64,000 bases of DNA. It comes from Austropuccinia psidii (Eukaryota > Basidiomycota > Pucciniomycetes > Pucciniales > Sphaerophragmiaceae). How positions within the stretch are numbered: the stretch's first letter is position 1; every line of letters begins with the position of its first letter. Shown piece by piece: positions 48,838 through 60,025 of the stretch. The notes under the pieces were generated by a model, which was not told the origin of the DNA, did not search any database, and worked only from the letters and a program-made list of their open reading frames with translations. A program made the translations under genes and the position numbers. The stretch spans positions 33,105,816-33,169,815 of the forward strand of contig JALGQZ010000004.1 in NCBI GenBank assembly GCA_023105745.1, read 5' to 3'.

Positions 48838-50278
48838 CTAATGTGACAAGGCATCTGGTAAAGTGGACAGCTGGCCTGGGCAGTAAGTGATAGTGAAATG
48901 AAACTCAGAAAGGAATTCAGCCCAATGGGCCTGATGACAAGTAAGAACTTTGGAAGACATGAAATACTGAAGAGAAGAGTGGTCTGTCAAGACCTCAAAA
49001 ACATTGGAAAGAGAAAGAAGAAAAGCTCTCCAGCGCTTGAGAGCCCAAAATATGTCAAGGAGTTTCTTGTCATAGATCTCATAGCTCAGCTCATCTGGTA
49101 GTAGCTTGTGACTATCAAATGCAATGGGATTCTTTCCTGAGTCATTCAACTGACTCAGTACAGCACCCAAGGCATAATCAGAGGCATTGGTTTCTACAAT
49201 AGTTGGTAGAGAAGGATTGAAATGAGAGAGGATAGGAGCAGTGGGGAAAGCTTCTTTGAGTATCTGAAACTGACTAAGAGTTTCCTCATTGAAGATAAAA
49301 GGGGAGTATTTTTCAAGGAGGGAAGTGAGAGCAGAGATTTTTTTAAAGTAATTTTTAATAAAATGATGATAAAAATTGGAAAAGCCAAGGAAAGATAGAA
49401 GGGCTTTGAGGTTCTTTGGCTGTGGCCAATTGAGGATTTGCTGAAATTTTGAAGAATCAATTTTGAGACCATCACTTGAGACAAAATAGCCCAAATATTC
49501 CACACTTGAGGCATGGAATACGCACTTTGAGGCTTTGGAAAACAAATTATTGTCCCTCAGTATTTGGAGGACAGAGGCCACATGTCTAAAATGTTCCTCC
49601 TCAGAGCTAGAGAAGACCATAATAGCATCTAAATAAACTAAAACAAAAATTTCCAAGAATTCTGCAAATATATCATTCACAAGATTCTGGAAAGAAGCAG
49701 AAGCATTGGTAAGGAAAAATGGCATAACTACCATATTTGGTTCTAAAGACAGTTAAGTGCTCACCCCCCTCTTTGATTCTAAGGAGATTATATGCACCCC
49801 GTAGATCTATCTTGGAGAAGATAGTGGAACCGTTCAATACGGTAAGGAGCTGGTTCATAGGAGGAACAGGATACCTGTTATTCCTAGTGAAAGCATTGAT
49901 TTTGCAGTAGTCAACACACAAAAAAAGGCCCCCATCCTTTTTCTTAACAAAAAGGACAGGTGCTACTGTAGAAGGGAAGCTTGGCCTTATGAAACCTTTG
50001 TCTAAATTCTCTGAAATGTAGGCCCACAGTGTTTCTGACTCTTGATTTGATAGTGAGTAGATAACACCAACTGGAGGTAGAAGACCCTCCAATTCAATAT
50101 GATGATCACAGGCATGGTGTGGAGGAAGTTTCTCAGCTTTCACCTTTGAGAATACATCCAAATATTGGTGATAAGCAGGAGGGACTACCTTCAGCACAGT
50201 TTCAATTTTCTCTGGATCTTCCTCCTCATCCCACTGCTCCTCCAGGGAGGCATGAACAGATAAAGGAGGAAGGTCCAT
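48838..50278 (-). pseudogene. Reverse transcriptase and RNase H of gypsy-2, broken
   Basis: ORF 50278-49673 carries the linker (LPPHHACDHHIELEG) and RT N-terminal motifs (FVKKKDGGLFLCVDYCKINA, FSKIDLRGAYN). After a frameshift, ORF 49734-48838 continues with TNASASFQNLVNDIF. The catalytic box reads YLDAIMVF, so the second Asp is lost. RNase H follows: VETNASDYALGAVLSQ has Asn for the catalytic Asp, and DKKLLDIFWALKRW has Lys for the catalytic Glu, while VLTDHSSLQYF is kept. Confidence 0.88.
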
Positions 50279-50356
50279 ATCCCCTTGAAAGAGATGAAGT
50301 AAAGATATAGCAACACCTTCTCCAACATATTTTATCTCTTTGAAGACTTCACCTCT

Positions 50357-50880
50357 TTATGGAAGTAATGACTGAGAGGGAATGATAGAAGGGATATGGA
50401 CAGAACGAGTAAGGGAAGGTGTCTTAAGCTCACCAACCAGAGAAACACTGTTGACAGAAGTGGCAAAGTAATTACTACTAGAAAATTTAGTACCACTAGA
50501 ATCCTTATGACCATAGTCATACATGATCAATCCATTTTTCCAATGAATAATGGGATTAAAATGGTAAAGAAAATCATAGCCCAATATTAGGCCTTCTACC
50601 TTGGGTAAATCTATGATAAAGAAATCCCATTCAAAGCTTGGGAATGAAGGAAAGTCAACTGCCCACTTGGTATAATGGGTGATGAACAGGGAAGGGGATT
50701 CATTTGAATTCAGAATGAAAAGAGGAATCTTTTCAGGGAGCTCCTAAACAGTCAATGAGTACTTCAGAACAAAATTCTTTGCAATAATAGATTTTGTAGC
50801 ACCAGAATCAATGAGAATACTATAAAAAATAAGAAATTTTTAGAGATTTCTTGACACTAGTATTCAGAGTGCACAATTGT
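50357..50880 (-). pseudogene. Aspartic protease region of gypsy-2
   Basis: The - strand shows FYSILIDSGATKSIIAKNFV with the DSG active site, then a stop (TV*ELPEKIPLF), then a hydrophobic C-terminal part GYDFLYHFNPIIHWKNGL (ORF 50584-50357). It lies between gag and RT as in gypsy-1. Confidence 0.75.
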
Positions 50881-50929
50881 GCTCTTGAAGGAAATAAGTG
50901 AGAACCATTGAACACATCATGATTCCCAC

Positions 50930-52268
50930 TCAGGCTTTTCCCTGCTTGCTAGGGAAGCCTCTTGATAATCCAGGCCTGTTCTGGGGTCTCTTGAAGAATT
51001 TTTCAATTGGGTGTTTCCCCCCACAATAAGTACATAAGCCTTCTTTGATCCTACTCTCCTTTTCAGAACCAATTGGTTTATTGTCCTTATTGAGGAGAGC
51101 AGCATGAGGCTTGTCCTTTGTAGATTTAAATTTCTTTCCCTTCTTATTTGTCTTGTGGTGAGGCTTTTTTGAAGATGAGCCTTGATGAGGCCTTGAGGGA
51201 TTGGAACCAGGGACAGAAGGCTTCTTTTCCTGATTGCCATCCTTTTCCTTCTGCCTCTCATGGTACCCAGTATCTAGTTCCAAAGTGACATTCATGAGTT
51301 CTTGAAGAGTGTCAAAGGTTCCAGGGTGAGAAGCCAGCTGGTCTAATAATCTTGATGCCAATCCTCTTCTATAAACATTAATGTAAGCCCTTTCTCCCCA
51401 ATATCCAATTCTTGAAATTAAACTTCTGAAATCAGCAATGTACAAGGACACCTGTTGACTTTACTCCATCCTCAAATTGTCCCACTCTTGTTCAGCTTTC
51501 CTGACTCTATTGGGATCACCAAACAGAATGAATAATTGGGTTTAAAGTAACTTCCAATTATTGAGGAGGTAGGAAGGATCTTCATTGGAAATATTTAAAA
51601 GGTAGGGTTCAATCCATTTGCCAGGTCTACCAGTGAGAAAAGAAGTTGAGTAAAGAACTTTCTTCCCATCAGAGAAGAAATTTGCTGGATCATTGTGCAA
51701 AATCAATTGACAGGATTGAATGAATCCTCTCAATTTATGGGCTTGAGTACCATCAAAAGAATCAGATGCCTTCATTGATGGAGTCTTGAATGCAAGGGCT
51801 TTGGAATTGTCCCTGGGAGAAACTGCTTGAGTGAGTTGCCCCATTAATTGAGTCATCTGCTCCATCATCTTGAGGAAATTTTGTTCAGCTTGAGAGACAA
51901 GAGGTTGATTAGAATGGGCTAGATTTGCAGCTTCAGAAGCCTCAGGGGCACCTGCGAAGGCAGCTGCTGCTTCAGTTTCCTCAGATTCCTCCTCTTCCAC
52001 AGACTCCTCCCCCTAATCCACCTCTAGGCCCTTGAGAATTTCTTGGATAACCACCCAAAAAGCCAGAGAATGATCTTTATCTTCTTGACTTCACACATCC
52101 TCTTCTGGAGGGTGCTGCTCCTTCCATTGGTGGTCCTCTGTCCAAATTTTCACTCAGTTGATTAACTGATGGTGTGCAGTCAAGAGGAGCCCTTGCTGTA
52201 GGAGTGAGAAAAGCCTGATGTTTTTGAGATCTTGTATTCTTGGCCGGGGGGCTATGCTGAACTGGTAT
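50930..52268 (-). pseudogene. gag of gypsy-2, start codon lost
   Basis: The position equal to the gypsy-1 gag ATG (11289) reads ATA here (52268-52266), then PVQHSPPAKNTRSQ. Segments follow in shifted frames: GPPMEGAAPSRRG, ORF 52000-51542 (MEEEESEETEAAAA; FLKMMEQMTQLMGQL; SFDGTQAHKLRGFIQSC; TGRPGKWIEPYL) and ORF 51451-50930 (SLYIADFRSLISRIGYWGER; DTGYHERQKEKDG; basic KKPHHKTNKKGKKFKS; knuckle LCTYCGGKHPIEKFFKRPQ). The last Cys of the knuckle is Phe. Confidence 0.82.
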
Positions 52269-53037
52269 TACAAAAGAGTAAGAAAAGAACCTGATGGTAC
52301 TTGAAGCTAAGGAATAAAAAGCTTGGCCAAATCAATATCAACAAAACTCTTGATGAATCTTGAGGGATAAATCAAAGTATTGAGGTGAAATCAAATCCAA
52401 TCAATCAAATAACTCAGTCAATATCAAAGTCAATTTCAAATCAAATATCAATAAACCTTGAAGAATTCAACAATCAATAGTCAATCAATGTCTCAATTAA
52501 AAACGCAATGTCTTGAGGAATCAATCAATTAATTAATATCTTCAGGAATCAGCTCAATATCTTGATGAATAAAGTCAATCAACAATAAAATCAATTATTG
52601 AGGATAATCAGTGTCTTGAGGAGGTCAAATCAGTCAATCAATCCAATAAAACAGAATCCTGAATTGCTTAATCAATAACCAAAATAAACCCCAATCAATT
52701 CAATCCAACAGAAGCCTGAATTTCTGAATCAATAACCAAAATAAACTCAAATAAATCAACCAATCAATTAAAATTCCTAATAAGACCTGAATATGAAAAC
52801 AAAAAGGAAATTTTGATTTGATAAGAAGATTGAGAATGAAATTGAGATGGTAAGCAATGATTGAGAAATGAGAAGAATAAATTTTCCATTTGAATGAAAT
52901 AAATGAGATGAAAATTGATGAGACAAAAGTCATAGTCATGAAAAATCATAAGATCATGAAAGAGTCATAATTTGAAGAATGAGAGAAATGAAGTTAAATG
53001 AATGAAAAAAGAAGCAAATATGAGTTAATAAATCTAA
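52269..53037 (-). other. Leader of gypsy-2
   Basis: About 770 bp rich in TCAATCAA, AATCAAT and TTGAGGA words, like the gypsy-1 leader. No gene. No standard primer-binding site was recognised next to the LTR. Confidence 0.6.
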
Positions 53038-53802
53038 TGTCACAGGGGCTCTTCTAAGTGAAGAGGGCCTGGCACTCAGTAAACTGGGACTTACTTCTGG
53101 AGGGCTCAAGATATGGTAAAAGGAAAACACACTTAAGAGTGTAATAAGATGAAATTACTAGAGAAAGAAATATGAGAAAGCAGAAACAAAATAATAAGAG
53201 TAAGAAATAAAAGATCCAACCACAAACAAGTCCAAGTCCACTTTTTCAACCTGTCAGAATGGAAAGAGAAGGGTTAATAAGGATATAGCCACACAGCTCA
53301 TACTGTACAGGCAAAGAAAGAAAATGAAAAGACTAACATGAAATTGAATAAATATAATACCCAAAATAAGGATAAGAATATTCATAAGATGATAAATAAA
53401 CTGAATTAATTAACTGGGGAAAAGTCCCCAGGGGTGAGAAGGAGGGGCTGGTATATGTGAGAATCACCAGCCCTGATTCAGACAGAGAATTTTCATGAGA
53501 ATGACTGATAGTTGAATTGAGTCTGGCAAATACAGGTCCTGTATGGCTGTACAGAACCTGTACAGGAGGTGTGGTGGTCTTGAGTGATAATACAGTTTCA
53601 GGATGGTGTATCCAAACTGTATTGGGTAATTCCAACCTGTACAGAGGTTGACAGGCTGTATTGATAAACCAGACTGTATGCATGTTTCAGCAAAGGAAAT
53701 TGCTGAAACTGAATGCTGATACACACAGTGGATTCGCTTGTTTTGAGGTGTTTGAGTGGGTGTAAGTATGAATACCCTTACCCCTGGATAGTGGTTGTTA
53801 CA
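53038..53802 (-). repeat. 5' LTR of gypsy-2 (765 bp)
   Basis: Plus-strand ends TGTCACAGGGG and GGTTGTTACA. It pairs with 43734-44460. It has dense TACAG-type palindromes: TACAGGTCCTGTA near 53532, TACAGAACCTGTA near 53551, and further CTGTATTG and CTGTACAG words. The 38 extra bases relative to the other LTR sit between CTGTA repeats. Confidence 0.93.
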
Positions 53803-55895
53803 GGTACTTCTAAAAGGATTGACTCCAATTTCTTGAAAAGGGAAAGTCCAAATGGCGAAGGATTGGTCAAAAAACCAAAGCATGTTATCAGAGGATGATA
53901 GGAAGGAGTTGGCCCAAAAGGAAGACAAAACCCCTCTGGGAGCTCCCCAAGCCTCCACAAGTTTCAAAAAAGACAACAAAGCCCCAAAGACCAACCAGAA
54001 GGGCAAGCAAAAGGCAAACGAAAAGGGAAAGTCTAAATGCAACAAGCCTTATCCCCAGAACCACAGAATTACAAAGAAATAAATGACAGCCATGGAACAT
54101 GTGTTCAATATGGCAAAAACCTTGATGAAATTTAAAAGAAAGGAGGAGGAAAGAATGAATAAATCCTTTCCAAATAATTATATTTTCAAAAGCTTGTATC
54201 TTACTTTTAAGCTTTTCATGAAGAAATTTTAAAAAAGCTTAACAATTTTGAGTATATCCAACAGAAAATGGGTAGAGAAATTTTATAAGTGAAAGAATCA
54301 CAAAAGAGTGTTATGAGTCTGGACAATGTAAGTGAAGAAAATATTTTGTCTTTTAACAGAATTTTTGGAAGGACAGAACTCAAAGTAACATTTCTTAATC
54401 AGCCAGGTGAAAATTCTATTTATTTTATTACTAAAAAATCAAAAGAATTAAGGATACAAATTTGTAAGCTGGAAAATTCAAACAATCACAATGAAGCTCT
54501 TTTCCAAGAACAATTGGAAAAAAAGTGATAAATCAAGAATTGAGTTTAAAGAGCATATTAAATCAAGTATTAACAATATCTCATTGAAAAATGAATTACC
54601 AAGATAGTCTACACAAATTCTAGAATGAAATGTGTTTAACTTGAATAATAATGATTTACATCATTATAAAATTTAAATTGATTCCAAGGTGGAAACTGCC
54701 TGTAACTTTGAAAAAATTCCAAAATTAGAAGGATGGCCTACCTTCAGTGGTGAAGCAGAATATACACATATGGAATTTTTGAAAATAATTGATATTTTTA
54801 TAGAAGACTTTAACAAACCAGATGGATAAATAAGTTCCAGGTTACACTCATTATTTTCCAGATCAGTCAAGAAATTGTATTATCAAATGAGACAAGACCA
54901 TTGTAAACACTCCTGGGTTTGGTGGAAAGAACAAATTACTCCCAAATGGGATAATGATTATTGGAAATTAAAAATAGAAAATTATTTTAAAAAAGTGATT
55001 TTAAATATTGAGAGGAACAGGCCCATTTCCTGGTAGCTTAAGAAGAAAGACATATTAATTTCCCTCCATCCTGATATGTCTTAAACAAGGGTACATAAAA
55101 GGATATCAAGAAAATGTGGTGGCAAACTTGAGAATTCTATAAGAAGGAGACATATTGAGCAATTATCTACAGAAGATTATATCAATTCCATGGAAGACAT
55201 CAATACCAGAACAAAAATTGGTAGAGATTATTATAAGCCCCAATAGACAATAAGACTAGCAGGAAACCAATATAAAAAGAAAGACAAAATAAAACACAAG
55301 ACAGACCTCCATTGAAATGTCATAAATGTGGAAGTACATCTCATTTGACCAATACCTTTCCTAATAAAATATAAATTAATGAGATAGAGCTTGAAAGGAC
55401 TCAAGAAGCAAAGGAAAGAAATGAAGTTAAGGTAAAAGAAAGTGATTCTGAACCTTCTGAAGAAGAAGGATTACCAGATGAAGTTAGTATAGAAAACATC
55501 GATGTGTCCTTTGAGGTCACAGAGGTGCATTCTCAGTTATAACAATATAGTGAAGAATGTATGGATCTCATAAATCTTCAAGATGCCAAGATGCAGAAAA
55601 GAAAACCTGCAAGAGGTAAAGGCTATAAAGGTGGATCATCTTGTATAACTAATATTGTGATAAGAAACAAGGAAGCCAAGATACATATTAACTCAGGTGT
55701 GCTTTGTACTTGTGTTGGTAAAATTCCTTTTGATCAAAATTATACAAATTGGAAAGAGAAATTGATACCAATTAAAGGTTTAAAGTCATTAGTGCTAGCC
55801 AAGATATGAGCCATTTGGAAATTTTTGAGGAAGCAATAATATTTCCTCATCCTACAGGGAGTATCAAACTGAAATTTGAATTTTTTGTTATAAAA
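53803..55895 (+). pseudogene. gag and protease of element B1, 3' part
   Basis: Continues the gag cut at 43733. Visible parts: basic linker KGKQKANEKGKSKCNKP; coiled-coil-like ORF 54289-54528 (QSVMSLDNV... QEQLEKK); capsid core WPTFSGEAEYTHMEFLKIID with LHSLFSRSVKKLYYQMRQDH; zinc knuckle CHKCGSTSHLTNTFPNK with Phe for the last Cys; acidic SEPSEEEGLPDEVSIENID; and ORF 55561-55809 with the protease AKIHINSGVLCTCVGK, where the catalytic DSG is NSG. Coding similarity stops near 55895, where the sequence switches to the B2 leader. Confidence 0.8.
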
Positions 55896-56480
55896 AATTC
55901 TTTATGAATTTTAGATAAAGAATTTAAATCATAGAATTCACATTATATTATTGTAATCACCAATAATTGATTTATCTCACAAAATTGTTGTTTTAAATAA
56001 TTTTTAAGATTAAAGGATTCCTCTAAAAAACTCTTAAATCCTATTATATCATTAAAGCATTGTTTTATTCCTTTTAAAATCATAATTTTCTGTGTGATTT
56101 GGATTGATTAAAATCTTTTGATGCTATAACTTTTGTATGAATTACTGTATAAAATGAATATTATAAGTAAGTTTTTCTCTGAATTTTCTATATTTTTCTT
56201 GTGGGGATGAGTTTTTTATATGGAATTTCCCTATAATAATTATCCCTGCATAATGTGTGTGATAATTTATTTTATAAATGATATTCTTATTATTTATAAG
56301 TGGTTAAATATTATTATTTTCCACATGTAATTGTCTCATTAAGAGCTTTTATATTTCTTATTATTATAACTGTCAGTGACTATAATAACAACAGAATAAT
56401 TATGATTTATTACAATTATTGAGAATTTTATTATTATTAAATAATTTAATAATAGTTAATTTTTCCTTTTTATATAATTA

Positions 56481-56580
56481 GGGTTTTGGTAGACACACAT
56501 AAGCCTTCAGCAAAAAAACATAAGCCCTTATGTGTTTTTACCAATTTATGGCCAAAACACGTACATTTATGGTAAAGACA
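56481..56580. repeat. Left terminal inverted repeat region of the MULE
   Basis: GGGTTTTGGTAGACACACAT pairs with the right end. It is followed by an internal palindrome ACATAAGCCCTTATGT and TTTTTACCAATTTATGGCC, which recurs near the right end. Confidence 0.75.
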
Positions 56581-56767
56581 CATAAGTGACCTTATTTTTT
56601 GAAATAAAAATCCTCAGGCTCAGTTTTGAGGTTTTTTTAATTATTTGTTGCAATATTTTTTCCAAAATGGGATGTCAATATCCTCAAATGTTTTCAAATT
56701 TTTTCCCCCAAATTTCTCAAATTTGACCAATTTGACAAAATGGAAGATTTTTTGAAAAATTCATTTC

Positions 56768-57135
56768 AAATCTTCCCACTTATGAATTTCATAAATTTTT
56801 TTCTAAAATGAAGGGTTCAATCTTGACAATGAAGAGCTAGAAGCCCATAATTTTGGGAATTTGTTTTGGTGGGACAATTGAAGGCGCAAAAAGTGTTTTT
56901 TTTGAAATGTTTTTTTTGGTTGTAGTATGACTATTTGCAAAAAATTAATATAAAATCTTCCCACTTATGAATTCAATTCATCTTTTTTGAAAATGAAGGG
57001 TTCAATCTGCACAATAAAAAACTAGAAGCCCATAATTTGGGGAATTGTTTTGGTGGGACAACAAGTGAAGGTGCAAAAAGTGTTGTTCTTTCAAATGTAT
57101 TTTTTCATGTTTGTAATATGACTATTTTTAAGTAC
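56768..57135. repeat. Two tandem units of about 185 bp in the MULE
   Basis: ATCTTCCCACTTATGAATT begins at about 56770 and again at about 56956. Both units continue with AAAATGAAGGGTTCAATCT, AGAAGCCCATAATTT and TTTTGGTGGGACAA. Non-coding. Confidence 0.85.
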
Positions 57136-57249
57136 AAAAGTGCCACATGTTTGATAAAAAAAGAGACTGAGGGGGATTAAAGCAATAAAGAGGACTGAGG
57201 AGGGGGATAATTGGCATAAATTTGATATACAAAAATCAATCAATCTGAA

Positions 57250-57860
57250 TCAACCTCCAAAATGGTTGGTTTTTCTGAGGAGGGGGAGGAAGATTGGATA
57301 AATATTACATCCCCTGTTTCTTAAATTTATCAGCCCACCCCAGGGCTTGTGGTTGGGCATGAAATTTGCAATTAAAAGTAATGGGGGGACTGGGTAAGCT
57401 TTAGAAATGATTATATCCAATGGAACAACATGAGAACAGCTATCCAAGAAGCAGATGAAAATGGGTGGATTATCATTTGGAGGAGAGAAATAAGGGAAAA
57501 AAGAGAAATATTGGGCTTTGGAATAAAAGAAAACAGGTATTTGATACTTATTTGAAATTGGATCCCCCATGTCAGGAATGGACATCCAATTTTTATTTGG
57601 AGCCTGGCCAACATCTTCATACCACTCAATTCTGTCCAAATACGAGCATGCTGAGGGAATTAAAGTGTTCATGGCTTCATAAAGGTCTTGATTTTTTTTT
57701 GATTTCTTCAGCCAAAGCACCCCCGAAATCATCCCATTGATATTGAGTCTTGTAAATGTAGTGAGATACTGTTCTCTAACCACAGTTTCCATCACCCTGG
57801 ACATTTATGGCCTTGAAGGTGTATCTCAATATAAACTTGGGAAAGTCTTCTGATCCAGGT
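57250..57860 (-). pseudogene. OTU-type cysteine-protease-like domain at the C-terminal end of the MULE protein
   Basis: On the - strand, after an intron-like GTGAGT...TATAAG between about 57945 and 57850, the frame reads ILRYTFKAINVQGDGNCG, then a stop, then RTVSHYIYKTQYQWDD. DGNC is the nucleophile motif of OTU peptidases. A frameshift in the A-run at 57691-57698 moves reading into the ORF ending at 57250, which has KNWMSIPDMGDPISNKYQIP, PPNDNPPIFICFLDSCSHVV and AYPVPP; the SHVV His fits the OTU catalytic His. OTU peptidases normally cleave ubiquitin chains; what they do in a transposon is not established. The stop and frameshift inactivate this copy. Confidence 0.65.
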
Positions 57861-57929
57861 ACCTTATAAAATTTGGTCAAAAAATGAATAAATATTAAAA
57901 GGAACAAGAGAAGTATGCATTAAAAAGAA

Positions 57930-58211
57930 TCAGAAACTCACAAAGAGCTTGGGGAATTCATCACTTGTGTGATAATTGCTTTGACAATGCTCACAGGTCA
58001 AGTCAATTGCATCATATATGTTAAAACTGGTGGCAGGCTTGTGGGAATTTCTTTGTGAGGTTTTGCTTCCAATTGCTAATATTCTGGACTTTCTAAGGGT
58101 GACTTCTGATTTGCCATATTCATGTAATTCAGTTTCTGAGGGTAGTGAATCTGATGAACTGATTGATTTTGATAATGAGGCCTCAGAATCTTTAGATGAG
58201 TCGACTTCCAT
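57930..58211 (-). pseudogene. Ser-rich linker of the MULE protein
   Basis: ORF with SSKDSEASLSKSISSSDSLP, then a basic part and LTCEHCQSNYHTSDEFPKLF, a Cys/His cluster that may be a small zinc site. It lies between the transposase and the OTU-like domain, as a hinge. Splicing to the OTU part is inferred from the GTGAGT after KLF. Confidence 0.55.
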
Positions 58212-58323
58212 AATTGGAGAGGGTGCATTTTACTGTGATATTGATGTTGTTGTGCTGGTCACTTTTGATGGGGGTCTTCCTATTGGATTGACTTTCAATT
58301 ATTCCAAATATTGAGGGGTCTTT

Positions 58324-58366
58324 TCATTTTTATTTTTATTTTTATTTTTATTTTTATTTTTATTAT
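58324..58366. repeat. TTTTTA microsatellite
   Basis: About seven TTTTTA units, inside the MULE between the transposase core and the Ser-rich linker. Confidence 0.85.
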
Positions 58367-58696
58367 TGGCTCCTGGAAGTCTTCCACGGATATTCTTGAA
58401 TTCTAGTGGGTCTTCATAATATGGATCATCATATTGACTCTTGTGAATTTAATCAAATGGGACTTTTCCAGTCAAAACATTATGAAAATGTTGAAGAATT
58501 GGGGTGATTTCTGCCATTGGTCTTTGAAAAAGGTCTTTCCCAATATCTTCAAATATTTTTTTGGCTTCATTCTTTCCTTCTTTTTCAACACTTTAATTAT
58601 CACCTTGATAACCAGTCTGAGAAGAATATGACAAAGAAAATTGGTTAATAAGACAAAAAGTAAGAATTTGAAGTTAAAAAACCCTCACAGGCAAAT

Positions 58697-59907
58697 TCAA
58701 ATGCCACTGAGGATAGAAGTCTGATATCTAAAGCCTTTGGAGCTTGGCAAATGCCTTTTGGGTCTTATGCTTGCAAGGAACACCTTGATATTTGTTGTAT
58801 TTGTTGGTGCATTTTTCATTTGGGGAAATTTGGTTTTGAAATTGTCAAAGGCCATCTGTATGGCATAATGAGACACCTTGCCATTGAGAGCATAGATTTG
58901 TGTTGGAAAATTCTTGACATGGACAATCATTTCTTTGGAGATTCTGTTCATTATTGCAATAAATTGTTTTCTGAAATCCATGTGGAGAGCCCTAGCTACC
59001 TCCCGGAAAGCATCAGTGGACTTTTGGAGCGAAAGTTTAATCATGGAATAGGCATGCTCAACTCTGGAGGTGGAGCCCACACCAAGGTGACAATGGTGGT
59101 TGGTCCAGGCTTGCACATAATATTCTTTTAGAGGAAGCCAAGTATTTTCCTAATATTGCAAGACTTCAGGATTTTTGACTTGCTTTTGAAGCTTCTTCCA
59201 GTTGTCTTTGAAATATTTTTCAGTGGATGAATGCATAACCTGAGAAATGAATCCCAAAGTCATTAATATAAGCAATAATAAGAACAAAAGTGAAAGCAAG
59301 TGAAATAAAGTGAAAGATAAAAGTATATTACTTGATTCCAAAGGACCATAAAATTTTCAAAATAAGTGCCATGACAAATCTTCTTCATGAAATGAGAAGA
59401 TACATCTTTATTGATGTGCCAAATGCATAACATGACTTTGGAGTCTGGGAAGAGCTTCTCAAGAGAGTTTTTCAAGACCAGATCCCTGTCAATAACAATG
59501 AATTGAGGGGGAAAAATATTGGTGTTGTTGAGGAATTTTTCTATGTATTGATTTAATGCCTAAGTATATGAAGGTTCAGCTTCATTCTTAATCAAACAAA
59601 AAGCTCCAGAAAAGGTCTTATTGGTTGAGCTGAATCCAGCAATATGAAAAAGGGGCATTTTGTACTTATTGGTTTTATAAGTACAATCCATAAGAATGAC
59701 ATGAGGAAAGCCATGAAGTAGTTTTATGGAAAGGGGATGAGTGAAAAACAAGGAGGTAATGTGTCCCTCAGCATCCCTTGCAGAGGACCAAACAAAATTG
59801 TCTTCTTTGAGGTTGTCAATAAGAGCATCAATGGGCCTTCTACCTTGCAGTTTGTCTTTCCTGATTTTCTTTACTTGGTTGTAAATGTCTTTAAGGATTA
59901 AAGGCAT
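58697..59907 (-). pseudogene. MULE transposase catalytic domain, broken
   Basis: ORF 59907-59560 contains DALIDNLKEDNFVWSSARD and HVILMDCTYKTNKYKMPLFH, with the first catalytic Asp in the DCTYKTN signature of MULE transposases. After a stop, FIVIDRDLVLKNSLEKLFPD (about 59510-59440) carries the second Asp, followed by VMLCIWHINKDV with the C/W/H motif. ORF 59116-58697 has GVGSTSRVEHAYSMIKLSLQ, placing the catalytic Glu in RVEHA. All three acidic residues survive, but stops and a probable intron near 59140-59340 break the chain. Confidence 0.88.
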
Positions 59908-60025
59908 TTAAGACTCCCTCTGGCTGCAAAATTGGGCCTGAATTTGCCTTGGAAGAAGCAGTGATTCAGAAATTTGAGAAATTTGGGATTTTCTTGCTCA
60001 TTGAATTTCCTGAAAGCAGGATGTG

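Larger units (their letters stand above)
43729..53807 (-). mobile_element. Complete chromovirus gypsy-2 with GGTAC target duplication, nested in B1 gag
   Basis: The element spans 43734-53802 (10,069 bp), flanked by GGTAC at 43729-43733 and at 53803-53807. On the - strand the order is 5' LTR, leader, gag, protease, RT, RNase H, integrase, chromodomain, a long 3' region carrying an ORF in the opposite direction, polypurine tract and 3' LTR. Coding regions are decayed. It is longer than gypsy-1's coding-to-LTR span mainly because of the extra 3' region. Confidence 0.93.

Noticed and set aside
53464..54045. Minus-strand ORF of 193 codons
   Set aside because: Spans the gypsy-2 LTR boundary and the reverse of B1 gag; the gag reading on the + strand explains it.
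57465..57740. Plus-strand ORF of 91 codons
   Set aside because: It is the reverse-strand shadow of the OTU-like coding sequence.
58018..59131. Plus-strand ORFs of 98 and 126 codons inside the MULE
   Set aside because: Shadows of the - strand transposase and linker, which show the recognisable motifs.
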